Part shown: positions 8,971-18,191 of the stretch, piece after piece | How the letters are laid out: each line of letters starts with the position of its first letter | Position numbering within the stretch: position 1 is the stretch's first letter | Origin: Chara braunii | Taxonomy: Eukaryota; Streptophyta; Charophyceae; Charales; Characeae | Direction: 5' to 3' | Length of the DNA stretch: 30,292 bases | NCBI GenBank assembly: GCA_003427395.1 | Contig: BFEA01000107.1 | Location: 404,455 to 434,746 of the forward strand | Translations under genes and position numbers: made by a program | Notes under the pieces: model-generated | What the model saw: the letters and a program-made list of their open reading frames with translations, nothing else | Told to the model about the DNA's origin: nothing | Database searches by the model: none

Positions 8971-10275
8971 AGCATTTGAGGTTTGGGTAGGGCTGACAAG
9001 TTTCAGATGGCGGATCACCTTCGTTTTTCTTTTGCGAACTATGTGATGGAGGAGGTCGGCTTGTCGCAAGAGGAAGTCGAGGGTTGTCTGGTTTCACCTT
9101 TCTTCATCTCGCGAACTATGGGTGGAGGAGGTCGGCTTGTCACGGGATGTAGTTGAATAAGGGGGTCTAGGAAGAGTGTGGGTGGGGATTAGTTGTCTTT
9201 CCCTGCCTACGGAACAAGCGTGGGACTGAAGTGGAGGGGGGAAATTTTTTTGATTGGTAACATTGCGTCCTGCTGGTGAGGAGGGCTAGCTGGCGGGATT
9301 GGATTAGGGCACAGCTGCAGTTGAGATGGTGGCTTAGCTGTTATCAGTCTGCGCCGGAAGGTGGTAAGGGGATGGGAGGTTAGGGTGCTGCGCCTGTTTT
9401 GCGATCGAGTGAGCTACTTCTTCTCCTCCTTTGTGGTGGAGGAGGTCGGCCTGTCGTAGGAAGAGGAAGAATTGAAGTCTTCTTTTCATCGATATGGGAT
9501 TTTGGTGAGGTCGTTGGTCTATTGTTCTTCTCTTCCGAACTATGTGGTGGAGGAGGTCGGCTCGTCGGGAGATGAAGAAGAGTAGGGGGTGAAAGGAAAT
9601 GGGAGGAGGGCTGACTGTTTTCTTTTCGCCAAAGCCGGGTAATGGCCCCGATATTTCAAACCTTTAAAATTCTATTCAGTTGCTTCTGGCTGTTATATTC
9701 AAAGATCTGTGGTGAGAACGGCGCTGGTTGTTGCTGGAAGTAGATGGCGGGTTATCAAGCCTCCTACCAGTGAGGGGGTTAGCTGGTAGGATGGAAATAG
9801 GGTACAGCAGCAGCGGAGATGGTGGCTCTGCTGCAGTAAGTCTTGCCGGAGTGAGGTAAAGAGGATGGATGGGGGTTTCTGAGACGTTTTCTGAAACTTT
9901 GCCTAGGTGAGTGGGAGAAGATGGTTGGATATCAAGCGTCCTACTAGTGAGGGGGCCAGCTGGTAGGATGGTAATAGGGTACAGCAGCAGCAGAGATGGT
10001 GGCTTTGCTGCAGTAAGACTTGCCGGAGTGAGATAAAGAGGATGGAGGGGGGTCCGAGTCTTTTCCTGAAATTTTTGCGTATTTTCGGTAGCTTGTTTGT
10101 ATGTCTTAATCTAGCTCTTAGCCTAAGCCGGGTAGTGGCCCCGGAACCGCAAGCTTTCAAAATTCCTTCAAAATTCTATGTAAATTTCTATATGGGACGC
10201 TGGACCCGGTTCCCAGCACGTGCTGCTCCCCACGCATAGATTGGAGCTTTGTTCACATCAAAAAAAAAAAAAAAA
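8971..10275 (+). mobile_element. Hairpin-array retroposon, copy 1
   Basis: A non-coding stretch directly abutting the LTR and ending in a 16-base A tail. It contains four D hairpins (9029-9072, 9105-9149, about 9417-9471, 9525-9579) sharing a loop core TGGAGGAGGTCGGC, and three A-B sets (9268-9341, 9762-9834, 9939-10011). A loops read TGAGG...AG; B loops carry GAGATGGTGGCT. Stems differ from copy to copy but remain paired. A CCGGGTARTGGCCCCGG hairpin occurs twice (9634, 10127); the second leads into the shared 3' module and poly(A). No open frame with a recognisable protein is present. The 5' end is unknown: the gypsy element may have inserted into it. Confidence 0.6.
10194..10275 (+). repeat. 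Shared SINE-type 3' module, short form
   Basis: GGGACGCTGG hairpin, CCCCACGCATAGAT box, then poly(A). It forms the tail of the preceding retroposon and closely matches 26440-26519. Confidence 0.8.
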
Positions 10276-10361
10276 GTTGTACAGGTCGGTTTCTGGACCC
10301 ACAACAGGTACCTATCTACAGTCAGTAACTAATTTATGGGACCCAGACCATCCTATCTTGG

Positions 10362-10880
10362 AGGATCCCCCTCAGACAGCCCCTACTGCAGGTTCCCCAA
10401 CGATTTTGTCCACGAGAGTCTGTGTGTAGGTTCCCCAGAATCCCCACCGATATCCTCCAGCAGAGCTTGTCCCAACCCAACCCTCCCCCCAAACGGGACC
10501 CCATCCCACCTAAAGTCCTTGCCCCCCCCAAAGCAGAGCCTAAGGTAACCAACACACCTGAGCAGTCTAACCACAAACCCGTACCTGCATCCTCATTAGA
10601 CTGCTAACTGTATCAGGCAAACCCCTCATAGTCTGTCTACTAACACCCCTCCTACCGGGATCCCTTAAGACAATCCGCTACTGTAGGTTCCCCACCGATA
10701 TCCTCCAGCAGAGCTTGTCCCAAGCCAACCCTCCCCCCATACGGGACCCCATCCCACCTAAGGTCCTTGCCCCCCCCCCGAGCAGAGCCTAAGGTAACCA
10801 ACACACATGAGCAGTATAACCACAAACCCATACCTGCATCCTCATTAGACTGCTAACTGTATCGGGCAAACCCCTCATAG
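10362..10880. repeat. Imperfect direct repeat, two copies
   Basis: 10441-10631 and 10689-10880 match over about 190 bp at an offset of 248-249 bp, sharing ACCGATATCCTCCAGCAGAG at one end and AAACCCCTCATAG at the other. The 80 bp before each copy is also related, with an insertion in the first. C-rich and non-coding. I see nothing else in 10276-11015. Confidence 0.85.
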
Positions 10881-11015
10881 GCCAGGACCCAACATACAAC
10901 ACCATGGACAGTCCCCTGGGTAGTGCGCAGGCAGTGTCTGTAATAGCTTACCATGCGTCAGCCCAAGGGGCGTGCGTCCAGCCATGTGTCATTCTAACGC
11001 CCTGCCGGTGTCCAT

Positions 11016-11103
11016 GCGTGAGGTTGCGGATTTGAACCCGCTACCTTATACCACAATGCGCATTTCCAACCGGTGCTCTAAGCACTGAGCTACATCAACT
11101 GGA
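11016..11103 (-). pseudogene. tRNA-like relic
   Basis: The minus strand carries a good D arm (GCTC-AGTGCTTA-GAGC) and a B-box-like GGGTTCAAATCC at the right spacing. The T stem pairs badly in the standard register, the anticodon arm is not convincing and the acceptor ends do not pair over seven bases. It is probably a tRNA pseudogene or a tRNA-derived SINE head, not a working tRNA gene. Confidence 0.45.
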
Positions 11104-11894
11104 CTGACCATAGACACCTGTTTGAAATTATATGAACTTATATCTGAATAGTGGAAGCATTTTATTGGCTTTGTGGATAGATGTTAGTTGTACGTTGACT
11201 TGATGTTGGTTTGGTTGGGTAATTAGTCGTTGGTATTGACGTGTATTCGCCTCCTTTTTGAATTAGTACTAGGTTTTTCTGATTTTGTGAATGGCTGTTA
11301 GTTAATATGTTGAATTGGTACTGGTCAGATTAGGTGATTTGACGCTGGTGATTGACCGTAATTTGGGATTTGCTTGCCTGGGTTGGGTGGACATCCGCTT
11401 AGTTAGGGTTTGTTTTGTAGGGTGTTGGAATTGATGGGTGAGTTCTAATTGGGATAGTAGATCAAAGGATAGGTCAGGATTTGGGTCTTTGCTTCACTTT
11501 CGGGTTAAATTGGGTTCTAGGCTGGGACCGCTGGGTGGGTATCTGATTAGTTAGGGCTTGTTATGTTGGCCGTCGGAATTAATGATTGGAAAATCTAATA
11601 AGAATAGTAAATTAGACAGGTGGAGAAAGTAAATAAGAGGATAAGCGGGGATTTGGGCTTCGGCCTACTTGTAATTACAAGACTGGGGTTATTTTCTGTC
11701 AGTGTTTTGAGGTTTTGTCTGACCATCCGTGTCAGTGCATTTTTCAGGCCGCAGTTGGGGATGGGCTTGGCCAGGAGTGCCTCGCTCAGCTCCGTAAGGC
11801 TGTGGCATCTGTGTGAGCGATGTCGGACCCGATTTCTGGCTTATAAAAAATATATTTTTTCATTCATTCAAAAAAAAAAAAAAAAAAAAAAAAA
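11104..11894 (+). mobile_element. Poly(A)-ended non-coding retroposon, unidentified
   Basis: A T/G-rich stretch containing an imperfect internal duplication (about 11397-11490 and 11549-11660, both with TTAGTTAGGG and GGATTTGGG), a 7-bp hairpin (TCGCTCA 11782-11788 with 11814-11820) and a run of A from about 11870 to 11894. No coding sequence is recognised. The 5' end is a guess. Confidence 0.4.
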
Positions 11895-11989
11895 GAAGGA
11901 AATAAAAAAAAGGGATAAACATGCAGAATTTCTGGCCTGATCAGAATTCTACTTCAATCTGATCCCTGATTCCAGATACTCAAGCACAT

Positions 11990-12150
11990 CCAATCCTAGC
12001 TATGCTGTCATCTCCTCTCTCAAACCCCGATCAATGCTAGGTTACAGGGCAGCGCAACCTGCCCCAGCTCCGACCATCGTTGACCCAGAAGTAGCCCCCC
12101 GTCAGTCACTGGATAACCTTCCTCCCTCGGTGACCCCCATATCTCTCTTT
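11990..12150 (-). repeat. Hairpin-array family, minus-strand fragment
   Basis: The minus strand carries GAGGGAGGAA (12128-12119) between arms GGTGACC and GATAACC of the plus strand, which pair as six of seven positions, followed by CCCTGTAACC (12049-12040). The same two loop sequences in the same order form the blocks at 25.4-26.2 kb, so this is a diverged member of that family. Confidence 0.6.
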
Positions 12151-12157
12151 CACCTCT

Positions 12158-12160
<3 letters not shown>

Positions 12161-12200
<40 letters not shown>

Positions 12201-12313
12201 ACGGGCCCAGTGCCCAAGGCTGATATTATCAACAAGAAGCTTGAGGCCGGGGTCCTCACAGTCTACCCGGAATGACCGAACAGAACACGCTGAGAACCGG
12301 ACTCAGCGTCCCT
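12161..12313 (-). mobile_element. SINE family B
   Basis: Minus strand: GGGACGCTGAG hairpin, then TAGACTGTGAGGACCCCGGC, then AATATCAGCC and a 36-base A tail (T on the plus strand, 12161-12196). The body matches 28515-28637 on the plus strand. The element sits next to, and probably inside, the hairpin-family fragment. Confidence 0.75.
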
Positions 12314-12316
12314 CAT

Positions 12317-12325
12317 ATGATGATA

Positions 12326-12356
<31 letters not shown>
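12317..12356. repeat. ATG trinucleotide microsatellite
   Basis: About 12 repeats of GAT/ATG with one interruption, directly at the 5' edge of the neighbouring SINE. Confidence 0.9.
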
Positions 12357-12358
<2 letters not shown>

Positions 12359-13035
12359 AGTATGAAAACATATAAGTCAATTCTGCCCAATTTCAGTCAC
12401 CGAAGGAATTACCCTGGAGCGGACATGGGAAGTTTTCGCTCTACCCCAGGACTTCGACCCCTACCCGAAATCCTCTGTTGTGACCCCTCTGATTCACAAT
12501 GGGCTCACAAGGATACAGAAAAAGCTGTGCGGAGTGCGAGGTTGCAGGGCATAAGTCTCATCCCTCAACAAGGGAGGATCTGTCGACCTACTGACTGGGC
12601 TGGCATCAAAGAGAACTGAGTTGGGCGGGACAGATTTATTATCTGTGGGCTACACCCTCTTGCTTTTTCTTTTTCTCTCTTAAAGTTTCCCTTTTCGTAT
12701 CTGCAGCCTCTTGAAATAAGCCTTAAATTTAAACTATTGTGTACTGGATGGCTTCGACATGACGCCCCTAGGTCCTGATATGGCGATCATCTTGTATTGT
12801 TCTTCAACGAGTGTGATAAGCAAGCATATGCTTAGCCTCAGTCTCATATCTCCACGGAAAAGAGGTAGAAAACCTAGACTCGGTCTCGGTTTCAAATCTC
12901 CAAGGTGCACGAGCACACTCCAAATTGGCTCATGAACCACATACAGGCAAATGAAGGTGGGCGCTTGGAGAGACAGTGGGCTGTGTCACAGGTCTTCACC
13001 GGTTGGGTTGGGCTGCATGGGTCAGTCATTGACTC
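12357..13035. other. No gene seen
   Basis: Mixed sequence with short open frames in all phases and no recognisable protein, repeat family or RNA. Confidence 0.4.
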
Positions 13036-13113
13036 TTTTTTTTTTTTTGGAAGACAAATGCTCCGATCTATTCCTGGGGAGTGACACGTGCTGGGAACCG
13101 GGCCCAGCGTCCT
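13036..13113 (-). mobile_element. SINE family A, short form
   Basis: Minus strand: GGACGCTGGG hairpin (arms GCTGGG/CCCAGC), CCCCAGGAATAGATCGGAGC and a 13-base A tail. A close relative of 10194-10275 and 26440-26519. Confidence 0.75.
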
Positions 13114-13307
13114 TTATAAGATTAAGGGGTAACTACGTGGGAGTCACAAAAACAGTTTGAAATTGCATTCCAAACACGGTTTTTGCAGTTTGGTCAGGTG
13201 AAAAGTTTAAAATACAGTCCAAACTCCGCTTTGCAGAAAAGTCGCGCCGCGGAGTTTGAGACTGCAGTCTTGTTAGCCACACGGGAGGGGCCAGTAGATG
13301 CCCTGGC

Positions 13308-13438
13308 ACAGGCCTGGAAAAGAGGAGAGCACAGGCCATTCCTGAACGAATCTTCCCCCTATTGCGCCGAATGAAGTGCAAAGTCGGGGGCAGATTCATT
13401 CAGGAAAGGTACTCTTTTCCTGAATGAATCAGGCCTGT
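13308..13438. repeat. Foldback element with competing stems
   Basis: Outer 9-bp perfect arms ACAGGCCTG (13308-13316) and CAGGCCTGT (13430-13438). Inside, 13393-13407 pairs perfectly over 15 bp with 13416-13430. The region 13386-13406 also pairs with 13339-13359 (19 of 21). A separate 9-bp hairpin (AAACTCCGC 13221-13229 with 13249-13257) lies upstream. Confidence 0.7.
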
Positions 13439-13814
13439 AAATATGACACCCGGCCTGATACCAAGGCCGCGGTACTTTAATTGCCCTTTTCAAACTTTCA
13501 AAATCACGCCTGGTTTCTTTGGCAACGCGTGTTTTTTTTTCGCCCCCTTATGAAACTCAAATGTGACATGAACGTGCTTCCCTCTATAATAAAAGAGGTT
13601 TTTTTTTTGGGGGGGGGGGAAGCAGAAAAGACATTGTGAGGCTTGCATACTGCAATGGGTGTCACTCTAGAGATACATCAACTTGAAGATGGTTCCTTTC
13701 TCTTTTTTTGCCGTTTCTCGTTTTTCTTTTTTGTCTCTTTTTGCCTTTTCTTTTTCTCTGTGACAACAAATATGATTTCAGTGTTTTTAAGAGGCAGATG
13801 TGCAGCTCAGCTGT

Positions 13815-13818
<4 letters not shown>
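13439..13818. other. No gene seen
   Basis: Contains runs of T and G (near 13600-13620) and a pyrimidine-rich tract. ATGATTTCAG followed by more open sequence could be a splice acceptor, but nothing supports it. Confidence 0.3.

Positions 13819-13872
<54 letters not shown>
13819..13872. repeat. CT microsatellite running into the gap
   Basis: Uninterrupted (TC)n of 54 bases. The assembly stops inside it. Confidence 0.95.
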
Positions 13873-14828
13873 NNNNNNNNNNNNNNNNNNNNNNNNNNNN
13901 NNNNNNNNNNNNNNNNNNNNNNNNNNNNNNNNNNNNNNNNNNNNNNNNNNNNNNNNNNNNNNNNNNNNNNNNNNNNNNNNNNNNNNNNNNNNNNNNNNNN
14001 NNNNNNNNNNNNNNNNNNNNNNNNNNNNNNNNNNNNNNNNNNNNNNNNNNNNNNNNNNNNNNNNNNNNNNNNNNNNNNNNNNNNNNNNNNNNNNNNNNNN
14101 NNNNNNNNNNNNNNNNNNNNNNNNNNNNNNNNNNNNNNNNNNNNNNNNNNNNNNNNNNNNNNNNNNNNNNNNNNNNNNNNNNNNNNNNNNNNNNNNNNNN
14201 NNNNNNNNNNNNNNNNNNNNNNNNNNNNNNNNNNNNNNNNNNNNNNNNNNNNNNNNNNNNNNNNNNNNNNNNNNNNNNNNNNNNNNNNNNNNNNNNNNNN
14301 NNNNNNNNNNNNNNNNNNNNNNNNNNNNNNNNNNNNNNNNNNNNNNNNNNNNNNNNNNNNNNNNNNNNNNNNNNNNNNNNNNNNNNNNNNNNNNNNNNNN
14401 NNNNNNNNNNNNNNNNNNNNNNNNNNNNNNNNNNNNNNNNNNNNNNNNNNNNNNNNNNNNNNNNNNNNNNNNNNNNNNNNNNNNNNNNNNNNNNNNNNNN
14501 NNNNNNNNNNNNNNNNNNNNNNNNNNNNNNNNNNNNNNNNNNNNNNNNNNNNNNNNNNNNNNNNNNNNNNNNNNNNNNNNNNNNNNNNNNNNNNNNNNNN
14601 NNNNNNNNNNNNNNNNNNNNNNNNNNNNNNNNNNNNNNNNNNNNNNNNNNNNNNNNNNNNNNNNNNNNNNNNNNNNNNNNNNNNNNNNNNNNNNNNNNNN
14701 NNNNNNNNNNNNNNNNNNNNNNNNNNNNNNNNNNNNNNNNNNNNNNNNNNNNNNNNNNNNNNNNNNNNNNNNNNNNNNNNNNNNNNNNNNNNNNNNNNNN
14801 NNNNNNNNNNNNNNNNNNNNNNNNNNNN
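13873..14828. other. Assembly gap, 956 N
   Basis: Unknown bases. Open frames drawn across it are artefacts. Confidence 1.
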
Positions 14829-14900
14829 CGAAGGTGGAAGGCATAACCATCCTGTTCAATGCCTGTCTCTTATACACATCTAGATGTGTATAAGAGACAG
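14829..14900. other. Misplaced 34 bp plus Nextera mate-pair junction adapter
   Basis: 14863-14881 is CTGTCTCTTATACACATCT and 14882-14900 is its exact reverse complement: two Tn5 mosaic ends back to back, the junction adapter of Nextera mate-pair libraries. The 34 bases before it (14829-14862) are identical to 25443-25476. This is a laboratory sequence left by gap filling, not genomic DNA at this site. Confidence 0.95.
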
Positions 14901-14937
14901 GTTTACAGTTAAATTATGCTTCCTTTTTATTTACCAG

Positions 14938-15298
14938 AGGTGGAAAAAAACTTCAAAAAAGGAGGAAATGATTTGCCAGAGACAGAAGCTGAGTACCTGC
15001 TTGCGTCAATAACAACCTGCCGAGTGTCTCTGTAGGACAGATAGGGGCCCCGCATCAGTGCGCTACCAAAAAAAGAAAAAGAGAGAAGAAAAAAAGAAGG
15101 TACAGTCATCAATGGAGCTGCCAAAAATAGGTTTTAAATGACATGTCAGAGCCCCAAGCCTCCTCGGCGAATCTCTTTTTCTTTTTCTTTTTCTTCTTTT
15201 TTTTTGCAGCATCTCGTCGGGACATCTTCACCATTGGCCACCTGATGCAGCAAAGGGAGTTGGTGACCCCACCTGATGTGGGAAATCAACCAGAGTAA
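14938..15298 (+). other. Two candidate 3' exons of an unidentified gene
   Basis: TTTATTTACCAG precedes an open segment from 14938 (reading VEKNFKKGGNDLPETEAEYL... to a TAG at 15033), which looks protein-like in composition. A long pyrimidine tract ending TTTTTGCAG (15209) precedes a second open segment ending in TAA at 15296 (SRRDIFTIGHLMQQRELV...). A donor consistent with both frames could not be fixed; GT at 15024, 15026 and 15032 are possible. I do not recognise the protein. The upstream exons would lie in or beyond the gap. It may be a decayed gene or chance. Confidence 0.3.
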
Positions 15299-15588
15299 CA
15301 AAATGATGTGGAGATCAAGATCCCCAATCCCAACTCCGACCCCAGGGTCAGGCTATTTTGAAAGTTTCGTAGAAAAGGTTGTGCCACGAGGATTAGATTT
15401 GCAATTAGAACCCCTCCTCCCACCAAAAAGAGAGACAATGAGAACCCCGGTGATCTGAACAGTTATGATGCCAAAAGGGAAACAATTCCATTCTATGCTT
15501 ACGGAACAATGCAAACAGCCATATTGGACGGTGGATAGATCTAGGGGTAGAGCCCCTTCTTTCAGGACTCAGGAATCCAAAGTCTAAG

Positions 15589-15592
<4 letters not shown>

Positions 15593-15640
<48 letters not shown>

Positions 15641-15651
15641 GTCTGTCTGTC

Positions 15652-15693
<42 letters not shown>
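15593..15693. repeat. Compound microsatellite
   Basis: (CT)n, then (GTCT)n, then (GT)n and a short (GC)n in succession. Confidence 0.95.
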
Positions 15694-15694
<1 letters not shown>

Positions 15695-16389
15695 CTCTCT
15701 CATATCTGAGTGATGTCCATTGTCCTAGAGGCCTCTTCCGTTTGTACTGTGTCTTTCTGCTCGTTCAATTTCAATTGTAATGTCTTAAATGAAGTGATCT
15801 TACATCCATGCTCACACTAGCACATTCGGAAATGTATTTGAGTGCATGTACGGTCAGGCCTGAATGCATCTGACCGGAATCATGTCCAGATCTCAATCGA
15901 AAAAGTCATCGTGTGAGTACGGGATGGTGTGGGGCCATCTTTTCTCCCTTTCCTTTTGGGGTGAAGGACAAGTAGCCTGTTTAGCTGTGAAAGGGCAAAA
16001 CTAACCCAGTCAGCATTCACCTGCAGCAGGGATCAGCACGTGCAAGTGGAGAAAGCGCACTTGGGCATCTGCACATCTGGGTGCATTCTGGCGGGGGGTG
16101 GGGTAGCATTCTGGAGCCTTTTTTTTTTCTTGTTTTTCCGACCGCTATGAGCATCATGAGGCTCCCCACCCACCGAACTCCAACTGAGGTTTCCCCAGCA
16201 GAGAACCGAAAATAGCGGACGTGGGGGGAGGGGGCCCAACGCTTGGCGCTAACTCTGCGCTGTTCCTGGGATAGCGCTACCGGAAACGGTAGCGTGTAGC
16301 TCTGGGAAGTAGGCCAAGGCGGCGGCTTCGTTGACATCATCTTCCCCCCTTGGTCTCCCAGAGGGTGGGCTTCGTGATGATCTTCCTTG
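15694..16389. other. No gene seen
   Basis: Mixed sequence with no supported feature. The antisense open frame over 16017-16697 has no family signature. Confidence 0.4.
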
Positions 16390-16995
16390 CCATAGACTAT
16401 TCTGTGGCGTATGCTTCCGGCGGATTGGGGGCTAAAGCAGATACCTGCTGATGTGCAGGATTCCACTCTGGCAGACAAGGTCTTGAGAAGGATTGCAGGA
16501 TGGGCACGTACTTTCAAGCTATCACTCTGTGGAAGAGCTTTGGTTTTGACTTCAGCAACCCTATCCCTTCTATGGTTCCCCCCTATCGGTTCATCTGTTG
16601 GGAGAGAAAGTGTGTGTTGACCCTGTTGGGAGAGAAAGCATATGTCAGAATCAAGCAGGACGCAACACATTATCTGTGGAAACCGCAGCAGATTCACAGC
16701 AGAGGTTCATATGGGAGGTCGCATGGGATACGATCTCCCTTTCACGCTCACAAGGTGGCCTGGGTATTCTTGACCCTGTACACCAAAACCTGCCCCTGCT
16801 ATGTAAATGGGTCATTGCGGCGATCTTGGCTCCCACTCCAAGCCATGGGTAAGAATAGCAGAATACGCCCTGGCCAAAGAGTGAAATCTGTCTAGATCTG
16901 CAGACGTTTGGACCTGTTTGTTTATTCCATCTTTAAATACAAGAAGGCCCAAGCTCAAGTTCTGCCACAATGTCTTATATGCCTGGCATAAGCTG
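16390..16995 (+). pseudogene. Old LINE ORF2 fragment, thumb region
   Basis: Fragments in shifting frames match the segment downstream of the RT palm in L1-type LINEs: KVLRRIAGWARTFKLSLCGR, then VAWDTISLSRSQGGLGILDP, then LYAWHKLFPQPQG. The young LINE has the equivalents RVAWHSITQ..KGGLGIIDP and LLNTWRSLPLP at 20870-21220. A short direct repeat, TGTTGGGAGAGAAAG, occurs twice near 16600-16640. Homology stops at about 17.0 kb, where the younger LINE begins, and appears to resume at 26520. Confidence 0.7.
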
Positions 16996-17029
16996 TTTCC
17001 CCAACCTCAGGGGCGCAGCGCGGCAATAG

Positions 17030-18157
17030 AGAACGGCACAGTTGGGGCCGCAACCATGCAGCAACGCAAGCACACAGAACTCCGAAGGAACCGAGCCAGC
17101 ACAAAACGACAGGGCAGAAAGCCCCCGGGGACAGCAACATAATATAAACGAACCCACACAAAACCCAGGTGCAGGTGATCCAAATGCAGGTGATCCAAAT
17201 GCAGCACCTTCCGAAACCCGCCTGGAGCACCTGCAAAAAGGTGCCGTAAGAACTTCACACCAGGAACAAGGAAACCCCCACACCGGGCAAGATACGACCC
17301 GGCAGGGGAACGAAAAACTGGAAAAACTTGAAAAGCAGGAAAAAACAGACCTCGGGGAAGACAGCCAGACCACAAGCCGGGTAAACAAGGGGACTGTACT
17401 GGGAACAGAGAAACAACAGGAAGAAACTACAGCAGGGGACGACAGTCTGGCAACGCCGGAAACGCTATCAGATGAGACACCTGAGACACTGACAGATGAC
17501 ATACATAAGCAACCGGTAGAGGCCAAGTCGACAGGCCTGTGCCTGGCTCTGCCTTCCTGGAACCCGACGGCACCGAAAGAACAAACGTCCCCCTGCAACC
17601 CCTCCCCCCCAAACCCCCCGGAAAACGCCCTCATTAGTAAAAGACAGAAAATCCGTCACCTGTTAGAAGTGACGACGGGCGACTCCTCACCCTCAAACAA
17701 AGGTGTCGTCTTTCTCCCGGTCAGACTGAAAGACCATCAATGGGAGCTGGGCCTGTCGGCGCCGCCAACGGCGGAGCATGGGGAAGTCACCCTCCAAAGG
17801 CGCTCGACTGTTTTTCTCTCACTGACTTCTTGGGCAGGAGGCTGGGCGCCCCGGAGTACAGACATAGCGGAACTGATCCGAGAGGTTCTCCCGACTGGAG
17901 CCTCCGCGGCCAAGGTCCTCGCTTACGGACACCACAGGCTGGCCTCCCAGGATATCTACCTGCGGTACGACCAAAACAAAACAAACGACCTCACATGGCT
18001 AGACAGCAATGCTCTGAAAGATCTGCAAATTCTGAAAATAAAGCCAGGGGACCCGTGGAACGCACAAGAGATCACCTCCTTTTTAGTAAAACTACTTAAA
18101 AATGACACCCTTCAGAAAGGAGAGCTTCTCAACTCCCACAACTGGCTACCGCTGTAG
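17030..18157 (+). pseudogene. LINE ORF1
   Basis: Open for about 375 codons between a TAG at 17027 and TAG 18155, with no ATG anywhere in frame, so the start is lost. The first 190 residues are hydrophilic and low-complexity (Gln, Glu, Thr, Pro), with a 15-bp tandem duplication giving GDPNAGDPNA and a charged EKLEKLEKQEK stretch. The last 150 residues are more globular (VVFLPVRLKDHQWELGL, SWAGGWAPRSTDIAELIREV). No gag knuckle is seen. It is called ORF1 because it lies 34 bp before ORF2 in the same direction; it would be the RNA-binding partner. The fold is not recognised. Confidence 0.6.
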
Positions 18158-18191
18158 ATCAGGGGACACGCCGCAACACCAATAAAGGAAA

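Noticed and set aside
9038-9564. Regular repeats resembling a CRISPR array
   Set aside because: Only four diverged repeats at uneven spacing in eukaryotic DNA, with variable sequence in paired stems and not in spacers.
11016-11103. Functional tRNA gene on the minus strand
   Set aside because: The T stem and anticodon arm do not pair properly and the acceptor ends are not complementary.
13643-14893. Long open frames across the N gap on both strands
   Set aside because: They consist of a translated CT repeat and undefined bases, and run into the sequencing adapter.
16975-17634. 219-codon antisense frame over LINE ORF1
   Set aside because: Cys/Ser/Val-rich composition expected from the complement of ORF1; no motif.
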